Notes: generated by a model from the letters alone, not told the origin. 55,930 nt of DNA from W2P13-069 sp051876105 (GCA_051876105.1 JBJEHN010000106.1:1-55930); one strand, 5' to 3'. Counted from the stretch's first letter, positions 23,868 through 32,490 are shown. A program made the numbers and translations.

Positions 23868-24013
23868 CCCGTCATCCTGAGCGCAGCGCCGAAGGCGCGG
23901 AGTCGAAGGATCTCGAGTTGAGCTGCGAGACCGTGGCTCGATCGCAGCCGTCTCGCAGCTCTGTTGGAGATCCTTCGACTCCGGCGCTGCGCGCCTCCGC
24001 GCAGGATAACGGG
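23868..24013. repeat. Long palindromic intergenic repeat, copy 4
   Basis: Outer arms CCCGTCATCCTGAGCGC and GCGCAGGATAACGGG, inner arms GGAGTCGAAGGATCTCGAG and GGAGATCCTTCGACTCC. It fills most of the 339-nt gap between ApbE and the trigger-factor-like gene, directly downstream of the ApbE stop. The gap otherwise holds only the operator-like motif. Confidence 0.85.
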
Positions 24014-24052
24014 GAGGTTAGCCCAGCAGGACCTTCGTTCTAGGCTCAGGGA

Positions 24053-25021
24053 CTACTCGGCGGTGGTGGTGAGGGTGCCCTCTTGGTCGATGAAGACGGC
24101 GAGTTGGATGCCTTCACAGGAGCGGGCGAAGGCGAGACCCTCCTGGACCCCCAGGGCGCACAGCGTGGTGGAGTAGCCGTCTGCCACAAAGCTGCTGGCA
24201 GCCACGATAGTCGCGCTCAATGCGTCTGGGGTGATGGGCCAGCCGGTGCGCGGGTTGAGGATGTGGGAGTAGCGCGTGCCGTCTGGCGCGGTGAAGCAGC
24301 GCTCCGTGAGGCCGCTGGTGACAACGGAGCCCTCGAAGAGCTGCACGGAGGCCAGGGTCTGCCCTGGGGTGCGGGGGTCGCGGATGCCGATTGAGAAGGG
24401 TGTGCCGTCTGGACGGCCGCCGCGCACGGCGATGTTGCCGCCGAGGTTCACCACGAAGCTGCACAGCCCGGCGGCGGCCAGCTGCTCGCAGAGGCGGTCT
24501 GCGATGTAGCCCTTGGCGGTGCCGCCCACGTCGACCGAAGCCTGCGGGTCGGCCAGCTGCGCCCAGCGCTGCCCTGGGGCGCCGCCCAGCTGCAGCTGCT
24601 CCCACCCCACATGCTGCAGGGCAGCGCTGATGCGGGCCTGGCTGGGGAAGCGGCCGCTTTTGAAGTCCCAGAGCGCCAAGACCGGGCCGAGCGTGATGTC
24701 GAAGCACCCCTGCGAGCTGCGGCAGAAGCCGACGCTGCCCTCGAGGAGGCGGAAACTGTCCTCGCTGAGCTGCACGCGCGCGCCGCCGGCTGCGTTGAGG
24801 AGCGAGACCTCGCTGTGCGGCAGGGTCTTTGAGAAGAGGCGCTCAAAGCGGCGGCAGGTGTCTCGTGCGGCGAGCAGCGCGGGCTCCACTCGCTCGCGCG
24901 GGCCGTAGGCGCTCAAGCGCGCGAAGGTGTTGAAGGCAAGGAACTCGCAGCGGTGCGGCGCGCCCGGGGCGTCTGAGGGCTCGAAGCTCCAGCACTCTTC
25001 GAACGGAATTGCGTCAAGCAC
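24053..25021 (-). CDS. apbE: FAD:protein FMN transferase (ApbE family)
   Basis: A 322-aa flavin transferase that attaches FMN to a Ser/Thr of target flavoproteins using FAD and Mg2+. Visible family motifs: FNTFARLSAYG near the N-terminus, FDITLGPVLALWDF, SVDVGGTAKGYIADR (about 165-180), NLGGNIAVRGG, and SHILNPRTGWPI with DALSAT near the C-terminus. No lipoprotein signal is present, so this is a cytosolic form. It is transcribed away from the molbindin gene and ends in palindrome copy 4. In Eggerthellaceae many extracellular flavin reductases need ApbE; here the nearest flavoproteins are a broken fumarate reductase and the FMN reductase at 50107, so the target is not clear. Confidence 0.88.
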   Translation of the reverse strand: MLDAIPFEECWSFEPSDAPGAPHRCEFLAFNTFARLSAYGPRERVEPALLAARDTCRRFERLFSKTLPHSEVSLLNAAGGARVQLSEDSFRLLEGSVGFCRSSQGCFDITLGPVLALWDFKSGRFPSQARISAALQHVGWEQLQLGGAPGQRWAQLADPQASVDVGGTAKGYIADRLCEQLAAAGLCSFVVNLGGNIAVRGGRPDGTPFSIGIRDPRTPGQTLASVQLFEGSVVTSGLTERCFTAPDGTRYSHILNPRTGWPITPDALSATIVAASSFVADGYSTTLCALGVQEGLAFARSCEGIQLAVFIDQEGTLTTTAE

Positions 25022-25060
25022 AAGCTCCCCTTCGTTTTAGTCTGACAGCGTCAAAAATCC

Positions 25061-25079
25061 TAGCATGAAGAGAATGCTA
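25061..25079. promoter_or_regulatory. Dyad and promoter elements between apbE and molbindin
   Basis: TAGCAT (25061-25066) mirrors ATGCTA (25074-25079). On the plus strand TATAAT at 25102-25107 is flanked by two TTCGTTA words (25093 and 25116). The 150-nt gap is AT-rich and serves divergent genes; a regulator of molybdenum supply could bind here. Confidence 0.4.
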
Positions 25080-25172
25080 ATAAGATCAATTTTCGTTAGG
25101 CTATAATCTCACTATTCGTTAATGTACACAGCCGCGTTGACGAGGGCGCGCCGAACCCAGCATTGGAGGGCC

Positions 25173-25382
25173 ATGAAGATCGGAACGAGCAACATCCTCG
25201 AAGGGACGATCGTCTACGTGCACGAAGGTGCCGTCAACGGCACCGTCGGCATCGAGCTTCCCTCTGGGCAGGTCATCTCCTCGAGCATCACGATGAACTC
25301 CATCGAGGAGCTTGGGCTCGAGGTTGGGATGATGGCCTACGCCTGCATCAAGGCAACCGACGTCATCATCTGTACGGACTAG
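25173..25382 (+). CDS. Molbindin (Mop/TOBE domain) protein
   Basis: A 69-aa single TOBE/Mop-domain protein. It begins MKIGTSNILEGTIVYVHEGAVN and has the typical IELPSGQVISSSIT beta-strand segment, then GLEVGMMAYACIKATDVII. Such molbindins form oligomers that bind molybdate or tungstate oxyanions and buffer the cytosolic pool. GGAGGG stands 2-7 nt before ATG 25173, which is preferred over the longer frame to 25122. In a region with six molybdoenzyme loci, a molybdate buffer is functionally apt. It is a monocistronic unit ended by a hairpin shared with the converging GGDEF gene. Confidence 0.85.
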   Translation: MKIGTSNILEGTIVYVHEGAVNGTVGIELPSGQVISSSITMNSIEELGLEVGMMAYACIKATDVIICTD

Positions 25383-25412
25383 CACTCCCCCAATTCGCCA
25401 AACCCACCTGAA

Positions 25413-25433
25413 GCGCCTGCCCTCCGCAGGCGC
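25413..25433. terminator. Bidirectional hairpin between converging genes
   Basis: GCGCCTGC (25413-25420) pairs with GCAGGCGC (25426-25433), 5-nt loop, between the molbindin stop and the GGDEF stop. ATCTTCTTCG follows on the plus strand. Confidence 0.6.
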
Positions 25434-25444
25434 ATCTTCTTCGT

Positions 25445-26851
25445 CTACGGGGTGTAGAGGCGGTAGCCGTTGCGGCCCTCGCGCTTTGCGGAGTAGAGCA
25501 TCTTGTCGGCGCGGGCGAAGAGGTCGTGGTAGCTGATGTCGCAGTCGTCAACCGGCACCACGCCAGCGCTCAAGGTCACCGGGGGCTCGATCCCGTTTTG
25601 GAACGAGAACTCCGCCACGGCATGCTGGCAAGCCCCGATCCGCTGCGCCAGCTCCTCGTAGGCGCTGCCCAGGCTGCCGCGCAAGAAGACCACGAACTCG
25701 TCGCCGCCGATGCGCCCGGCTATGTCGCCTTCCCCGCACATGCCCAGTATCGCCTGCGCAACGGCCACGAGCAGTTTGTCCCCCATGAGGTGGCCGTAGG
25801 TGTCGTTCACATTCTTGAACTTATCCACATCCACCACCAGCAGGGCGCATTGCTGCCCTGGCTCGCGGCCCGCCAGCGCGGCGGTCACCAGCTCCTCGGT
25901 TGTTCCGCGGTTGAAGATGCCGGTGAGCGAGTCGTGCTGGGCGCGGCTGCGCAGCTCGCGCTCGCGGCGCATGGCGTCCTTCTGCTGGTCGATGTTGCGT
26001 ACGCAGACCAGCGCGATGCGCTTGCCCTCGCCGTTGGCAACGCGGGTGATCGCAAAGCTTGTCCAACGGTAGGTCTCTGCGTCGCCTTCGTCGCGCACGC
26101 GCAAGTCAAAGGAGATGAGCTTGTCCGGGTCCTCACTGAAGAGACGGCGGATGATCTGCTTGGTGTTGGTGTTGCCCCAGTAGAGCTGCTTGTCGTCCTT
26201 GTGAACGCGCCGCGAATAGGCGTAGAAGCCCGTCTTCTGGCGGCGATGCTCGCAGCCACAGCTGCCGGCCTCGCCGGGCACCGAGTCCTCGCGGCAGAAG
26301 AGCAGCTCGACCACGCCCGTATCCAGATCGAGGGTGAAGGCCTCGTCGAAGAGGGCCTCGAGCGAGTTGATGTACTGAACGCGCTGGAGGTCGCGCTGGG
26401 CGTGGGCGCGGTGCGAGAAGTTGTTCACCGCCAGGTAGAGCAGCGGCCCTTGCCCGGTGGCGCCCACCTTCTGCAGGCAGGCGTAGGTGACGAGGTAGCT
26501 TTCCTGCGTGGCGCGGCCGCTGCCGCCCTCGTCGACGCGCCAGGCGGCGTCTACACTCACGGACTCCGAACCCTCAGCAGCTTGGCGGCAGGCCTCCACA
26601 AAGCGCGGACGATCGAAGCGGGTGAGCAGCATGAAGAAGTTGGCGCGCACCTCCTCGCGCCCCAGGCCGCTGGCAAAGAGCCGCTCGAAGCGCTCGTCCC
26701 ACAGCACAGCCTGGGCGGTGCCGTCGCCTCTCAGCAGCAAGACGGCCGCGCCGTTCAGGAAGTGCCCCGCAAGGGCATAGGCGTCCCCTGCGTGCTCCCA
26801 CGCACGGGCGAACTCCGGTGCACAGCAGCTCAAGACCTCAGCACTGTCCAT
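25445..26851 (-). CDS. Diguanylate cyclase with N-terminal PAS-like region
   Basis: A 468-aa cytosolic signalling enzyme. The C-terminal 165 residues are a GGDEF domain with an intact RIGGDEF active site, the DxD-type SQHDSLTGIFNR start and VVDVDKFKNVNDTYGH metal-binding strand, so synthesis of cyclic di-GMP from two GTP is expected. The N-terminal 300 residues hold one or two PAS-like modules (RWTSFAITRV...VCVRNIDQQKDAM just before GGDEF). No membrane segment. ATG 26851 is chosen because GGGAGGAG lies just upstream of it; an in-frame ATG 18 nt earlier lacks one. It follows the EAL gene by 52 nt, so synthesis and breakdown of the messenger are encoded together. Confidence 0.85.
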   Translation of the reverse strand: MDSAEVLSCCAPEFARAWEHAGDAYALAGHFLNGAAVLLLRGDGTAQAVLWDERFERLFASGLGREEVRANFFMLLTRFDRPRFVEACRQAAEGSESVSVDAAWRVDEGGSGRATQESYLVTYACLQKVGATGQGPLLYLAVNNFSHRAHAQRDLQRVQYINSLEALFDEAFTLDLDTGVVELLFCREDSVPGEAGSCGCEHRRQKTGFYAYSRRVHKDDKQLYWGNTNTKQIIRRLFSEDPDKLISFDLRVRDEGDAETYRWTSFAITRVANGEGKRIALVCVRNIDQQKDAMRRERELRSRAQHDSLTGIFNRGTTEELVTAALAGREPGQQCALLVVDVDKFKNVNDTYGHLMGDKLLVAVAQAILGMCGEGDIAGRIGGDEFVVFLRGSLGSAYEELAQRIGACQHAVAEFSFQNGIEPPVTLSAGVVPVDDCDISYHDLFARADKMLYSAKREGRNGYRLYTP

Positions 26852-26903
26852 CAAAGTCTCCTCCCCCATTCAGTCTGCGCGCCGCATGAAGCAGCGGCGA
26901 GGC

Positions 26904-28565
26904 TTACGCGTACGCCTCTTCGAAACTGGTAAGCGACAACGGACGCGAAAAGAAGTAGCCCTGGATGCAGTCGATGCCGCAGGCGCGTACGGCATCGCGC
27001 TGCTGGGCGGTCTCAACGCCTTCAGCGCAGGTGCTGGCACCGCAGGCCTCGGCGAGGCTGTTCATCGTGGTGACGAACTGCGTGGTCTTGAGGTCGCCAA
27101 CCATGTTGTCCACGAACGACTTGTCCACCTTCACCACGTCAAAGCTCAGCGAGTTGAGGATCTCGAGCGAGGAGTAGCCGGTACCGAAGTCGTCGATGGC
27201 AAAGCGCACACCCACCCCGCGCAGCTGCGAGAGGATGAGCGCGAGGCGGGCCTTGTCGATGAGGCGGCAGCGCTCCGTGATCTCCAGGCAGAGGCTGCGC
27301 GCGGGGTAGCCGGTCTGCTTGAGCAGGCGCACCACCATCTCCACGAAGTCCGGCTGCTGCATCTGGCGGTACGAGAGGTTCACGCTCAAGGTGAAGGCGG
27401 GGTTGTTGAGGGCCAGGTGGAGCATGTCCTGCATAGCGCGGCCCAGAATCCACTCGCCCAGGCGGACGAAGAGCGGGTCGTTTTCGATGAGGGGGATGAA
27501 GCGCCCCGGTGGGACGAGGCCGTAGTCCGGGCTCTCCCAGCGCAGCAGGGCCTCGGCACCGCGCAAGGTGCCGTCCGCCGCGCCAACGATGGGCTGGTAG
27601 TGGAGCATGAAGCCGCGGCAGCCCTGCTCGATGCTCAAGCGCACGGAGTTGAGGATGGCGAGCATGCTCACGTTGTCCTCGTTCATGCCGTTGCTGAAGA
27701 GCATCAGCTCGCCGCCGCGCTGCGTTTTCGAGCAGCTGGCGCAGTGCTCCAGGCAGGGCAAGACGGTGCCGGGTGCCTCTGTGAAGTCTGCCAGGTCGAG
27801 CGCGCTGCCGTAGAGCGTGAGCATGGGACGGTAGCCGTCGACCTCGAGCTCGTACGCCACGCGCTTGCGGAGCCTCTCATAGCGCTCCGCAAGCTCGCCA
27901 AAGGGGATGGATTGCGTTAGCAGGACGAAGCGCACGCCGTCGATGCGGAAGAGCATGCCCTCGTCCTTGAACTCGCGGCGCAGGGTCTGCACGAGCTTGT
28001 GGATGACCACGTTGCCAAAGCCGTAGCCCCACATGTCGTTGATGGCAGAGAAGCGCGAGACGGCCACCAGCAGCAGGCACGCGCTGCGGCGGGCGGCGAA
28101 GAGCTCCTCGACCTGCTCGAAGAGGCCGTACTGGTTGAGGAAGCCGGTGAGCTTGTCTGCGCTATCCACAGAGCCGTTGTCGCGGATGATGCCCATGAAG
28201 AAGTCAGGCCTTCCGTGCTCGTCGCACAGGGCCGTGCCGCGCCCCGTACAGACGACGTAGGTGCCGCTGGCATCGAGCGCTCGGTACTGCATGTCGTAGC
28301 TGGGGGTCAGGCCGTTGAAGACGGCGTCGAGGCGGCCGCGGTAGACCTCCTTGTCGTCCGGGTGGACGTGCTCGCCCCAGACGGCGCCGGCGTTGTGCAT
28401 GAACTCCCCCGGCAGCCCAAAGCGGCGCACCGCGCTCGATGACCAACGCGAGTAGTCGTTGCGAACGTCGCACACGAAGATGAAGCCGTTCTCTGCCACG
28501 GACTCAACGGCGTGGAAGAGCTGGTTGAGCTCGTTGAGGCGGCGCGGTTCTATCTCGGCATCCAT
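26904..28565 (-). CDS. PAS-GGDEF(degenerate)-EAL cyclic-di-GMP phosphodiesterase
   Basis: A 553-aa protein. A PAS-like module (about 1-130) is followed by a GGDEF-like domain whose active site has decayed to RIDGVRFVLL, so it should not make cyclic di-GMP but may bind GTP. The EAL domain (about 300-550) is complete: EALLRW, NLSYRQ, LEITE, DDFGTGYSSL and DKSFVDN are all seen, which predicts hydrolysis of cyclic di-GMP to pGpG. ATG 28565 starts at MDAEIEPRR; a TTG-started frame to 28628 seems less likely. It is the first gene of a two-gene unit with the diguanylate cyclase, giving a possible local on/off pair. Confidence 0.85.
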   Translation of the reverse strand: MDAEIEPRRLNELNQLFHAVESVAENGFIFVCDVRNDYSRWSSSAVRRFGLPGEFMHNAGAVWGEHVHPDDKEVYRGRLDAVFNGLTPSYDMQYRALDASGTYVVCTGRGTALCDEHGRPDFFMGIIRDNGSVDSADKLTGFLNQYGLFEQVEELFAARRSACLLLVAVSRFSAINDMWGYGFGNVVIHKLVQTLRREFKDEGMLFRIDGVRFVLLTQSIPFGELAERYERLRKRVAYELEVDGYRPMLTLYGSALDLADFTEAPGTVLPCLEHCASCSKTQRGGELMLFSNGMNEDNVSMLAILNSVRLSIEQGCRGFMLHYQPIVGAADGTLRGAEALLRWESPDYGLVPPGRFIPLIENDPLFVRLGEWILGRAMQDMLHLALNNPAFTLSVNLSYRQMQQPDFVEMVVRLLKQTGYPARSLCLEITERCRLIDKARLALILSQLRGVGVRFAIDDFGTGYSSLEILNSLSFDVVKVDKSFVDNMVGDLKTTQFVTTMNSLAEACGASTCAEGVETAQQRDAVRACGIDCIQGYFFSRPLSLTSFEEAYA

Positions 28566-28664
28566 GCGGCTGTGCCCCCAGATCCTTTGAGAGACATTTA
28601 TTCTCGAATGGGAATTATAGTAGAACAAGAAGAGAGCGAGGCGCGCGGCCTGACCTGGCAGCGC

Positions 28665-29225
28665 TTATAGGCAGCTGAGCACGAGGAGCGCGGCCGCAAG
28701 GACGGTGCAGGTGATAACAACAGCCTTGAAGGGGGTGCGGGCGGCTGGCGGCAGGCTGATGTCGCGCGTGAGCGACTTGACGCCGGTGCAGAGGTGGATG
28801 CTCAGGAATACGGCGGCACAGACCATGGCCAGGCAGCTGAGCGGGGCGGCGGTCTGGGCGGGGACGGGAGCGAGCAGGCACAGCGAGAGCTGGTGCGCGG
28901 CGACGGCAGCGGCGAGCAGCACGCCGGTGAGCCATTTGAGCTTTTGGTGGGATCTCTTGCGCTCGCTGGCGGGGCGCACCGTGTCTGTGAACATGGTGTA
29001 GGTGGTAGCGGCGCTCAGGGCAACGTGCACGGCAACAGCCGCAGCGCCCACCCACACGACCCAGACGAAGCGCGAGGGCATGCCCGGCCACAGCATGAGC
29101 AGCGCACCGAGGACGACGTGCACGCAGAAGAGCAGCGAGAGCGCGGCAGCCAGCCAGCCGTTGGCGACGCGCGCCGGCGAGTGCGCATACTCGCGGTGGC
29201 CTTCGCGCTGTGTTTCCCCAGCCAC
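28665..29225 (-). CDS. Membrane anchor of a fumarate reductase/succinate dehydrogenase-type complex (1)
   Basis: A 186-aa protein with four to five hydrophobic helices. His residues within helices (FCVHVVLG, VAVHVALS, AAHQLSLC, SIHLCTG) are candidate haem b ligands. A charged loop (RPASERKRSHQKLKWL) separates helices 2 and 3. GTG 29225 is favoured since AGGAGG lies 6 nt upstream; a GTG 18 nt earlier is also in frame. It follows the fused frdA-frdB remnant and seems intact, although its enzyme partners are broken. Layout (anchor, flavoprotein, Fe-S, anchor) suggests a two-anchor complex whose second anchor is the gene at 30834-30304. Confidence 0.65.
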   Translation of the reverse strand: MAGETQREGHREYAHSPARVANGWLAAALSLLFCVHVVLGALLMLWPGMPSRFVWVVWVGAAAVAVHVALSAATTYTMFTDTVRPASERKRSHQKLKWLTGVLLAAAVAAHQLSLCLLAPVPAQTAAPLSCLAMVCAAVFLSIHLCTGVKSLTRDISLPPAARTPFKAVVITCTVLAAALLVLSCL

Positions 29226-29264
29226 CTCTCCCCTCCTGTTCACAACAGCCGTTCCAGCAGCAGT

Positions 29265-29560
29265 TTAGCGCCGCCAGAGCGCGGCGGCGTTGCTGCGGCT
29301 GATAAGCTCTTGCAGCGGCAGCTTGGCGGGGCACACGTCCTCGCAGGCCAGGGACTTGCCGCAGCCCTCGTAGAAGCCCTTGAGGTGCTGCTTGCGCACG
29401 GCGCTGCGGTGCTCGCTGCCGCGCGGCTCGGCCGAAAGCGGGCCGAAGGCAGCAGCGGCGGCCATGGCCCCGGTGAAGCTGCCTTCTGCATTGAAGTTGG
29501 GGCAGGCCTCGAGGCAACAGCCGCAGGCCAGGCAGCCGTTTGCCTCCGTCCGCAGCTCGC
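29265..29560 (-). pseudogene. frdB: Fumarate reductase/succinate dehydrogenase Fe-S subunit remnant (C-terminal part)
   Basis: Only the last 97 residues or so of an SdhB/FrdB-type subunit remain: CLACGCCLEACPNF followed by GCGKSLACEDVCPAKLPLQEL, i.e. the ligands of the [4Fe-4S] and [3Fe-4S] clusters. The N-terminal [2Fe-2S] domain is absent. The sequence joins directly, out of frame, to the truncated flavoprotein near 29551-29561, where GCCTCCGTC occurs twice 20 bp apart. There is no ribosome site for independent translation, so it is non-functional as it stands. A sequencing or assembly deletion would give the same picture. Confidence 0.75.
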
Positions 29561-30307
29561 GGCCTCCGTCATCAGCAGGGCCTTGCCGCTGCGTACGACC
29601 GCGGTGGGGTGGTACTGGATGAACTCGAGGTTGGAGAACTCGATGCCCAGACGCAGCAGCTCGGCCTGGACGCTGCCGCTGTTGAGCTTGGAACCCGTGA
29701 TCACGGGGAACATGCCACCCATGCCGCCACAGGCGATGATGACAGCGTCTGCGGGGAGATCCTCGTCGCGGCCGCTCCAGAGGTCGCGCACGCGCACGCC
29801 GCAGCAGCGGCCCTGGGCGGTGAGCAGGGTTTGGAAGCTGTGGCGGCTCAGGCGCTGCACCGTGCCGGCGGCCTCGTAGGGGCGCAGCTGCTGGATGAGC
29901 ACCGCCATGATCTGCTTGCCCGTCTGGCTCTTGGCGAAGACGGTGCGGGCCTCGCTCTGGCCGCCGAAGGGGCGCTGGGCAAGCTCTCCGCCCGCGAGGT
30001 TGAAGCCCGCACCGGAGCGCTCCAGCCACTCCACGATGCCCGGCGCGGCCTGCGCCATGCGCTCCACGTCTTCCTGCACTGCCAGACCGGCTGCAGAAGA
30101 GAGCGTGTCTGCCGCGTGGATGGAGGCCGAGTCGCCATGATGGGCGCTGTCGAGCGCGGCGTTGATGCCGCCCTCCGCCATCACAGACTGCGCGCGCTCC
30201 GAGGGCGCGTTGGAGACGAGCTGCACCTGCACGCCCTGCTGGGCCAGGTTGATCGCCGCGCTGCAACCGGCAAGGCCCGCGCCGACTACCGCCACCTTCA
30301 TGCTCAT
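29558..30307 (-). pseudogene. frdA: Fumarate reductase/succinate dehydrogenase flavoprotein remnant (N-terminal part)
   Basis: About 250 residues of a flavoprotein subunit that normally exceeds 550. The FAD site VAVVGAGLAGCSAAINLA opens the frame, the substrate-channel word AEGGINAAL is present, and EFIQYHPTAVV, KALLMTEA end the recognisable part; the capping domain and catalytic Arg/His region are missing. After the junction the frame runs on through shifted iron-sulfur coding sequence to 29240. ATG 30307 overlaps the preceding anchor's stop (ATGA). The remnant shows that a quinone-linked fumarate/succinate-type complex was once encoded here. Confidence 0.8.
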
Positions 30308-30834
30308 ACCCACATCACCTTCGCATACATGCAAAACGCCAGCGCGCAGACGAGCGCCAGCAGGGCCAACAGGGTTTGGACGGCGCGCAGGGGGCCCTTG
30401 CCGGCAGTGATGCCCAGCGAGAGCGCCAGCGCGGGCGCGCTCGTTACCAGGTGAACGCCCAGGCATGCCACGAACAGCAGCGAAAGGCCCAAGCGCACAG
30501 GGTCCCAGGCGAAGAGCTCGTAGCCGTTTGCGGTGACCCCGCCGAACGAGCCGGCGTGCCAGAAGACGATTGCTACCACGCCCAAGGCGCTGATGCGCTG
30601 CGCCCAGAAGCGCTTGTTAAGCGCCGGGTGCATGAAGACGGCGGCGCCGCGGCAGCTACGGATAAAGAAGACGATGCCCAGCAGCAAGTGGAGCGCGATG
30701 AGCACGACCGCTATGCGTGCGAAGAGCTTGAGGACCGGGACATAGCCTCCTGTGAGCAGCATGTAGCAGCCCAGCACAACGTGGATGACGATCACCACGT
30801 AGAGGGCCGCCCCCAAGAGAGCGTTCAACCTTCT
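30304..30834 (-). CDS. Membrane anchor of a fumarate reductase/succinate dehydrogenase-type complex (2)
   Basis: A 176-aa protein with five hydrophobic helices. Intramembrane His residues (VIVIHVVLG, VLIALHLLLG, IVFWHAGSF, GVHLVTS) could bind haem b. GTG 30834 is chosen since AGGGAGG lies 5 nt upstream; the longer frame to 30909 lacks a ribosome site. The stop overlaps the flavoprotein start by 4 nt. It is the first gene of the broken complex operon. It resembles the other anchor gene in size and His pattern, so the two may be distant paralogues. Intact, but probably without a working partner in this locus. Confidence 0.65.
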   Translation of the reverse strand, partial: RRLNALLGAALYVVIVIHVVLGCYMLLTGGYVPVLKLFARIAVVLIALHLLLGIVFFIRSCRGAAVFMHPALNKRFWAQRISALGVVAIVFWHAGSFGGVTANGYELFAWDPVRLGLSLLFVACLGVHLVTSAPALALSLGITAGKGPLRAVQTLLALLALVCALAFCMYAKVMWV

Positions 30835-30985
30835 CACATGCGCCTCCCTGGCGTACGGTGTGTTCGATGTGAGTAGTCTAGCGGTAAATCCGCAGGTCAA
30901 CAGCCACATCCTGCAATCTCCGCACCAAACGCCCCTCCCCTGCGCGCTGGCTTGGCGCGCCTGCGCAGCTGCGAGGTGATTGCCG

Positions 30986-31660
30986 CTAGCAGCTGTTGCG
31001 CATGCGCAGCTCCCCGCGCTGCCAGGCGGCGAAGATGGGATCGTAGAGGTTGATGAGCAGACCCTTGTAGTCGGGGCACCAGCCCTGCAAGAAGGCGATC
31101 ATCTCCTGCGTGTTGAAGCGCGCGAGGAAGCGGGCTTCCTCTAGGAGCTGCCGCAGCCACGCATCGATGTAGTCGAGGCCCTGGAGCTCTTCGCTGATGG
31201 GCGCGGAAAGCGGGTAGTCGATGCTTGCGGACACCTCGTGGGCGGCGAAGAAGGCGTCGTAGGCGCGCGGCAGCTCGCCGATGCTTGCCAGCGTGTCGCG
31301 CAGGGCGATGTTATTCAGCGGCGGCATGGCGGCCACGGCCTCCTGCCACAGACTCATCGTGGCGTCCATTCGAGCACAAAGCTCCTGGCGGCGCTGCGTC
31401 CACAGCCCCACGACGTCCTCGCTCGCCAAGGCGCGCAGGAGGGCCTTCTCGCTGGCAGCCTGCCCGCTGCCGAGCACGTAGAGCACAGAGTTCGCCAGCC
31501 CTGCGGCCTCTGCGGCAGACACGCTGCTCGACTCGCCGCAGGTGTAGAGGCTGCAGACATGCTGCATGAGCTCGGCAAAGCCGCGTTGCGAGGCCTCCAG
31601 CAGGCCCTCGTCCTGCAGCGCCAACCCGCCGGGGCTGGCAGCACTCGCACGATCACTCAT
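30986..31660 (-). CDS. DUF6179-like protein
   Basis: A 224-aa soluble protein, mainly helical. The C-terminal half (PLSAPISEELQGLDYIDAWL, then FNTQEMIAFLQGW and INLYDPIF) recalls the DUF6179 family of anaerobic Firmicutes and Actinobacteria; I am moderately sure of this match. Function is unknown. ATG 31660 has GGGAGGAC upstream and overlaps the end of the preceding gene by 8 nt, so the two are translated together and probably interact. An upstream in-frame extension to 31759 has no support. Confidence 0.55.
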   Translation of the reverse strand: MSDRASAASPGGLALQDEGLLEASQRGFAELMQHVCSLYTCGESSSVSAAEAAGLANSVLYVLGSGQAASEKALLRALASEDVVGLWTQRRQELCARMDATMSLWQEAVAAMPPLNNIALRDTLASIGELPRAYDAFFAAHEVSASIDYPLSAPISEELQGLDYIDAWLRQLLEEARFLARFNTQEMIAFLQGWCPDYKGLLINLYDPIFAAWQRGELRMRNSC

Positions 31661-32204
31661 AGTCGTCCTCCCAGCGCTCGCCCAGCCAGCCCTCGGCTGT
31701 GATGTCGTCATGCCATTCCTGCGGCTCCCAGCGATAGACGCGACCCTCGTCGTCGACAAGCTCGTATGCGGCGAGCTCGTCGTGCATGGCGGCCGCGCTC
31801 AGCGCATCTGCAGCCAGAGACGCCGCCAGCTCCACGCTGCCCGCCGCCTCGCCGTTGTACGCGCGCCTGAGCTCGCTGAGGATCTGCTGGTCGCTGACCT
31901 GCGCGGCGTTGTCCTCCCTCAGCTCGTAGAACGCGGCCAACAGCTCGTGCAGGAGGGCTTCTGCGTTTTCGCGCTGCACATACGGCGAGCTGGCGAACTC
32001 GGTGACCAGCGCATCGAGCGCACCCGGACCAAAGCACACGCGCTGTGACGCAGCTAGCGCCTCGCGCTCAGCGCAAGCGAGCGATGCTACCTGAGCGCCT
32101 GAAAGCGCGATCCCCGCCTCGCTGAGCGCTGTGCGCGCCGCGCTGCCAAGAGCCGCGCCGCCGGCAGCGCTCCCCAACACCTGCAATAAGCCCAGATCAG
32201 CCAT
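31653..32204 (-). CDS. DUF6323-like protein
   Basis: A 183-aa protein, Ala-rich and helical, with a conserved-looking middle (RVCFGPGALDALVTEFASSPYVQREN followed by LHELLAAFYELRED) that resembles DUF6323, the usual neighbour of DUF6179. The C-terminus is acidic and aromatic (RWEPQEWHDD, GERWEDDYE). ATG 32204 follows GGGGAAGGTGGGGG. Two-gene unit with the DUF6179-like protein; divergent from the molybdoenzyme remnant at 32491. Function unknown. Confidence 0.5.
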   Translation of the reverse strand: MADLGLLQVLGSAAGGAALGSAARTALSEAGIALSGAQVASLACAEREALAASQRVCFGPGALDALVTEFASSPYVQRENAEALLHELLAAFYELREDNAAQVSDQQILSELRRAYNGEAAGSVELAASLAADALSAAAMHDELAAYELVDDEGRVYRWEPQEWHDDITAEGWLGERWEDDYE

Positions 32205-32490
32205 ACCCCCACCTTCCCCGAGAAATGCGGTCAAGGCTTAATACAGCTGGAAACCCGCTAACGCAAGACTGGAATTGCGCCCCAACATGCGCGTTGGCAC
32301 GCTCAAACGCGAAATACTGGGCGCTGTCAGACCACAACGCATACATACCGACCAGGCTCTGTGCCCGTTGCCGCAGGCTCTAACCTCGCTGTGTGGACAC
32401 GCATGTGGCTCTCTACAGCCTGTTCAAATCCCTTCCCCGTGAGTACCATATCCCTTAGAGCTACCCATATCGAGGGAAAGGGAGCGAGCC
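32205..32490. promoter_or_regulatory. Divergent intergenic region
   Basis: This 286-nt gap separates divergent units and should carry two promoters. No palindromic repeat or operator-like motif of the type seen before operons 1-3 was found. A GAAAGGGAG ribosome site stands before 32491. Confidence 0.35.
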
